A stretch of DNA of 64,000 nt from Pirellulaceae bacterium. Its GTDB lineage: Bacteria > Planctomycetota > Planctomycetia > Pirellulales > Pirellulaceae. The stretch lies in contig JADYZV010000003.1 of the NCBI GenBank assembly GCA_020852965.1, positions 37,968-101,967 of the forward strand. Reading direction: 5' to 3'. The notes under the pieces were generated by a model. That model was not told the DNA's origin, did not search any database, and saw only the letters and a program-made list of their open reading frames with translations. Positions 62,656 to 64,000 of the stretch are shown piece after piece; within the stretch, counting starts at the first letter, position 1; each line of letters begins with the position of its first letter. Made by a program: the position numbers and the translations under genes.

Positions 62656-63903
62656 CTATCGATTCTGAGTGATTTGTGCCTTGCTGCTCTTCTGGCTGAT
62701 CCGACTCAAAGCATCTCGCAGATGATCGAGTGCGCCCGATTGGAGGAAGCTGCTGGGAAGTGCCAAGCGGACAAGTGAGCCGTCGTAGGTGGTGGCGGCG
62801 ATTTGGTGCTCGAGCAGTAGCCGCCTCAGTTGATGCGATGCTGTGGCCGGGCCGCGGTGGACGTGCGCCGGGCGAATGAGCAGGATGCGGCTTGCGTAAT
62901 CTGACTCCGGTGAGACGACCGTCCAGCCAGCTTGGCGAACACAATCGATTACGTCGCGACGACTTTGTTCGGGAGAATCTTCACTCGCTGACTCCGACGC
63001 ATCAACTGTGGCGGCATTGGCGGTCAATAGCGGAAGTATGGGAGCGGTCTCGCCAAACGGAAAATGCTCGCCGGTGATGAGCTCCTGCGAGTAGACCATC
63101 AAGGGATCGTCTACTGTTCCGTTCTTGAGCCAACGCGTAAGCGATGCAGTGATAAAGTCTCGCGAGCTGTTCCGACCTAAGATGCCCAGGCCCATGGGAT
63201 TGTGGGCACACAGCCACTTGTGACAACCGGCTACCATAAAGTCGCAGTAGTCGCGGTCGAGTTCGAGCGGCACATGTCGAAACGCTTGCGCACCGTCAAT
63301 AACACAGAATCGCATCTCCGACTGACGCCGAATACGAAATGCGATGTCCGGGGCAGGCAGATGCAGGCCTAAGTTGTCGACTAACGGGAGAAATAATCCG
63401 TCGCATTGCAAGCTGGCAAATTGCTCGGCCAATCGTTCGATCAGTTCCGATGGTGCCAGCCTTCCTTGCAGAATTTCCCTGCGCACGGCGACCTTGTGAA
63501 TGCGATTTCCCGTGCGGCGTTGTTCGCGGCGCAAGATGCGTTCGTATGCGGGCCATGTGAGATCGGTGATCAAGACATTGCGACATCGCCGGAACAAAAG
63601 CCTTGCGGCACACTTCATCAAGCTGGCAGATCGCGACGCAAATAGAATTGGGTGCTGAGATGGAACGCCCATCAGTTGGCTTAACTGTCGGCTGAATTGC
63701 TGCGGTCCTTGCCAGTCGCTAAGGCTGGGGTACCGTTCACGTGAGGCATCTGGAAGGCTGCCGCTGCCGAAGCGAAAGAAGTCATCTGAGTACAGGGTCG
63801 AACCGTGCTCACTGGCAAGACGAGCAAAATCGATCGAGGCACGGCATGCTCGAGGTGACATTCGGCCAAGCCATGCCGTATCTAAGTACAACACGTCTCG
63901 CAA
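62656..63903 (-). CDS. PLP-dependent aminotransferase class V-like enzyme
   Basis: A 415-residue protein of the class V fold. 'FCVIDGAQAFRHVPLEL' has the Asp that contacts the PLP pyridine nitrogen, and 'FMVAGCHKWLCAHNPMGLGIL' has the Schiff-base Lys. The N-terminus 'MRDVLYLDTAWLGRMSP' and 'FASRSASLMKCAARLL' fit the family's phosphate-binding region. Substrate unknown; relatives include cysteine desulfurases, but the usual active-site Cys loop is not evident. It may belong to the host chromosome beyond the element. Confidence 0.8.
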   Translation of the reverse strand: MRDVLYLDTAWLGRMSPRACRASIDFARLASEHGSTLYSDDFFRFGSGSLPDASRERYPSLSDWQGPQQFSRQLSQLMGVPSQHPILFASRSASLMKCAARLLFRRCRNVLITDLTWPAYERILRREQRRTGNRIHKVAVRREILQGRLAPSELIERLAEQFASLQCDGLFLPLVDNLGLHLPAPDIAFRIRRQSEMRFCVIDGAQAFRHVPLELDRDYCDFMVAGCHKWLCAHNPMGLGILGRNSSRDFITASLTRWLKNGTVDDPLMVYSQELITGEHFPFGETAPILPLLTANAATVDASESASEDSPEQSRRDVIDCVRQAGWTVVSPESDYASRILLIRPAHVHRGPATASHQLRRLLLEHQIAATTYDGSLVRLALPSSFLQSGALDHLRDALSRISQKSSKAQITQNR

Positions 63904-64000
63904 GGCTAAAGAACCTTAAAAGAAAATCTCGACAACTCACTCGATCATAGAGCGATCACGCAATGCGATCCAGCAGATCGGAATAAGAAGTTGAAAAAAC

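Overview
The window looks like chromosomal DNA of a planctomycete, probably a Pirellula/Rhodopirellula-type member of the Pirellulales. The basis is gene content: several Ser/Thr kinases paired with ECF sigma factors, a kinase fused to a sugar-hydrolase-like (DUF1080-type) domain, a Tat-exported Gfo/Idh/MocA oxidoreductase, a secreted beta-helix protein with an LEPR-XLL-like N-terminal motif, a Calx-beta protein and secreted low-complexity proteins. No taxonomic search was run.

0-30.5 kb is ordinary backbone. In order it carries PDZ proteins, the adenine glycosylase MutY, an alginate-export-type porin, an FmdB zinc ribbon protein, NAD(P)H-hydrate epimerase, a DacZ-like diadenylate cyclase, an amidohydrolase, a DUF2203 protein, a kinase, a thioredoxin-fold lipoprotein, the primary sigma factor, a TIM-barrel epimerase, an ECF sigma factor/kinase pair, a glycosyltransferase, an NMT1/THI5-like lipoprotein, an oxidoreductase, a MoxR ATPase, a low-complexity secreted protein and oligoendopeptidase F. 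Gaps between these genes hold at least three families of short dispersed repeats.

At 30,521-30,593 lies tRNA-Asn(GTT), followed directly by a tyrosine recombinase. This is the classic left edge of an integrated element. From there to about 62.5 kb the content is mostly accessory. 33.9-42.2 kb holds an ECF sigma factor, a large kinase-TPR protein and two exported proteins. 43-46.5 kb holds a minus-strand row of small overlapping genes with an MT-A70 methyltransferase. 46.9-52.7 kb is a minus-strand operon with a VirD4/TraG-like coupling ATPase and two replication-relaxation-like proteins. 52.8-57.3 kb holds an atypical kinase, an XRE-type regulator and a membrane operon with one intact and one degenerate ClpB-like AAA+ protein. 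No VirB4, VirB11 or relaxase is visible, so the transfer function is incomplete or unusual.

The most system-like find is at 57.7-62.5 kb: a small MerR-like DNA-binding protein, a protein resembling an ABC-3C middle component, a Rad50/SMC-like ATPase with a CxxC...CxxC hook, and a large protein ending in a PD-(D/E)xK nuclease-like motif. They are tightly packed on one strand and look like a three-component defence system. A PLP-dependent enzyme at 62.7 kb may mark the return to host sequence. I could not find a second copy of the tRNA 3' end, so the right border is unproven.
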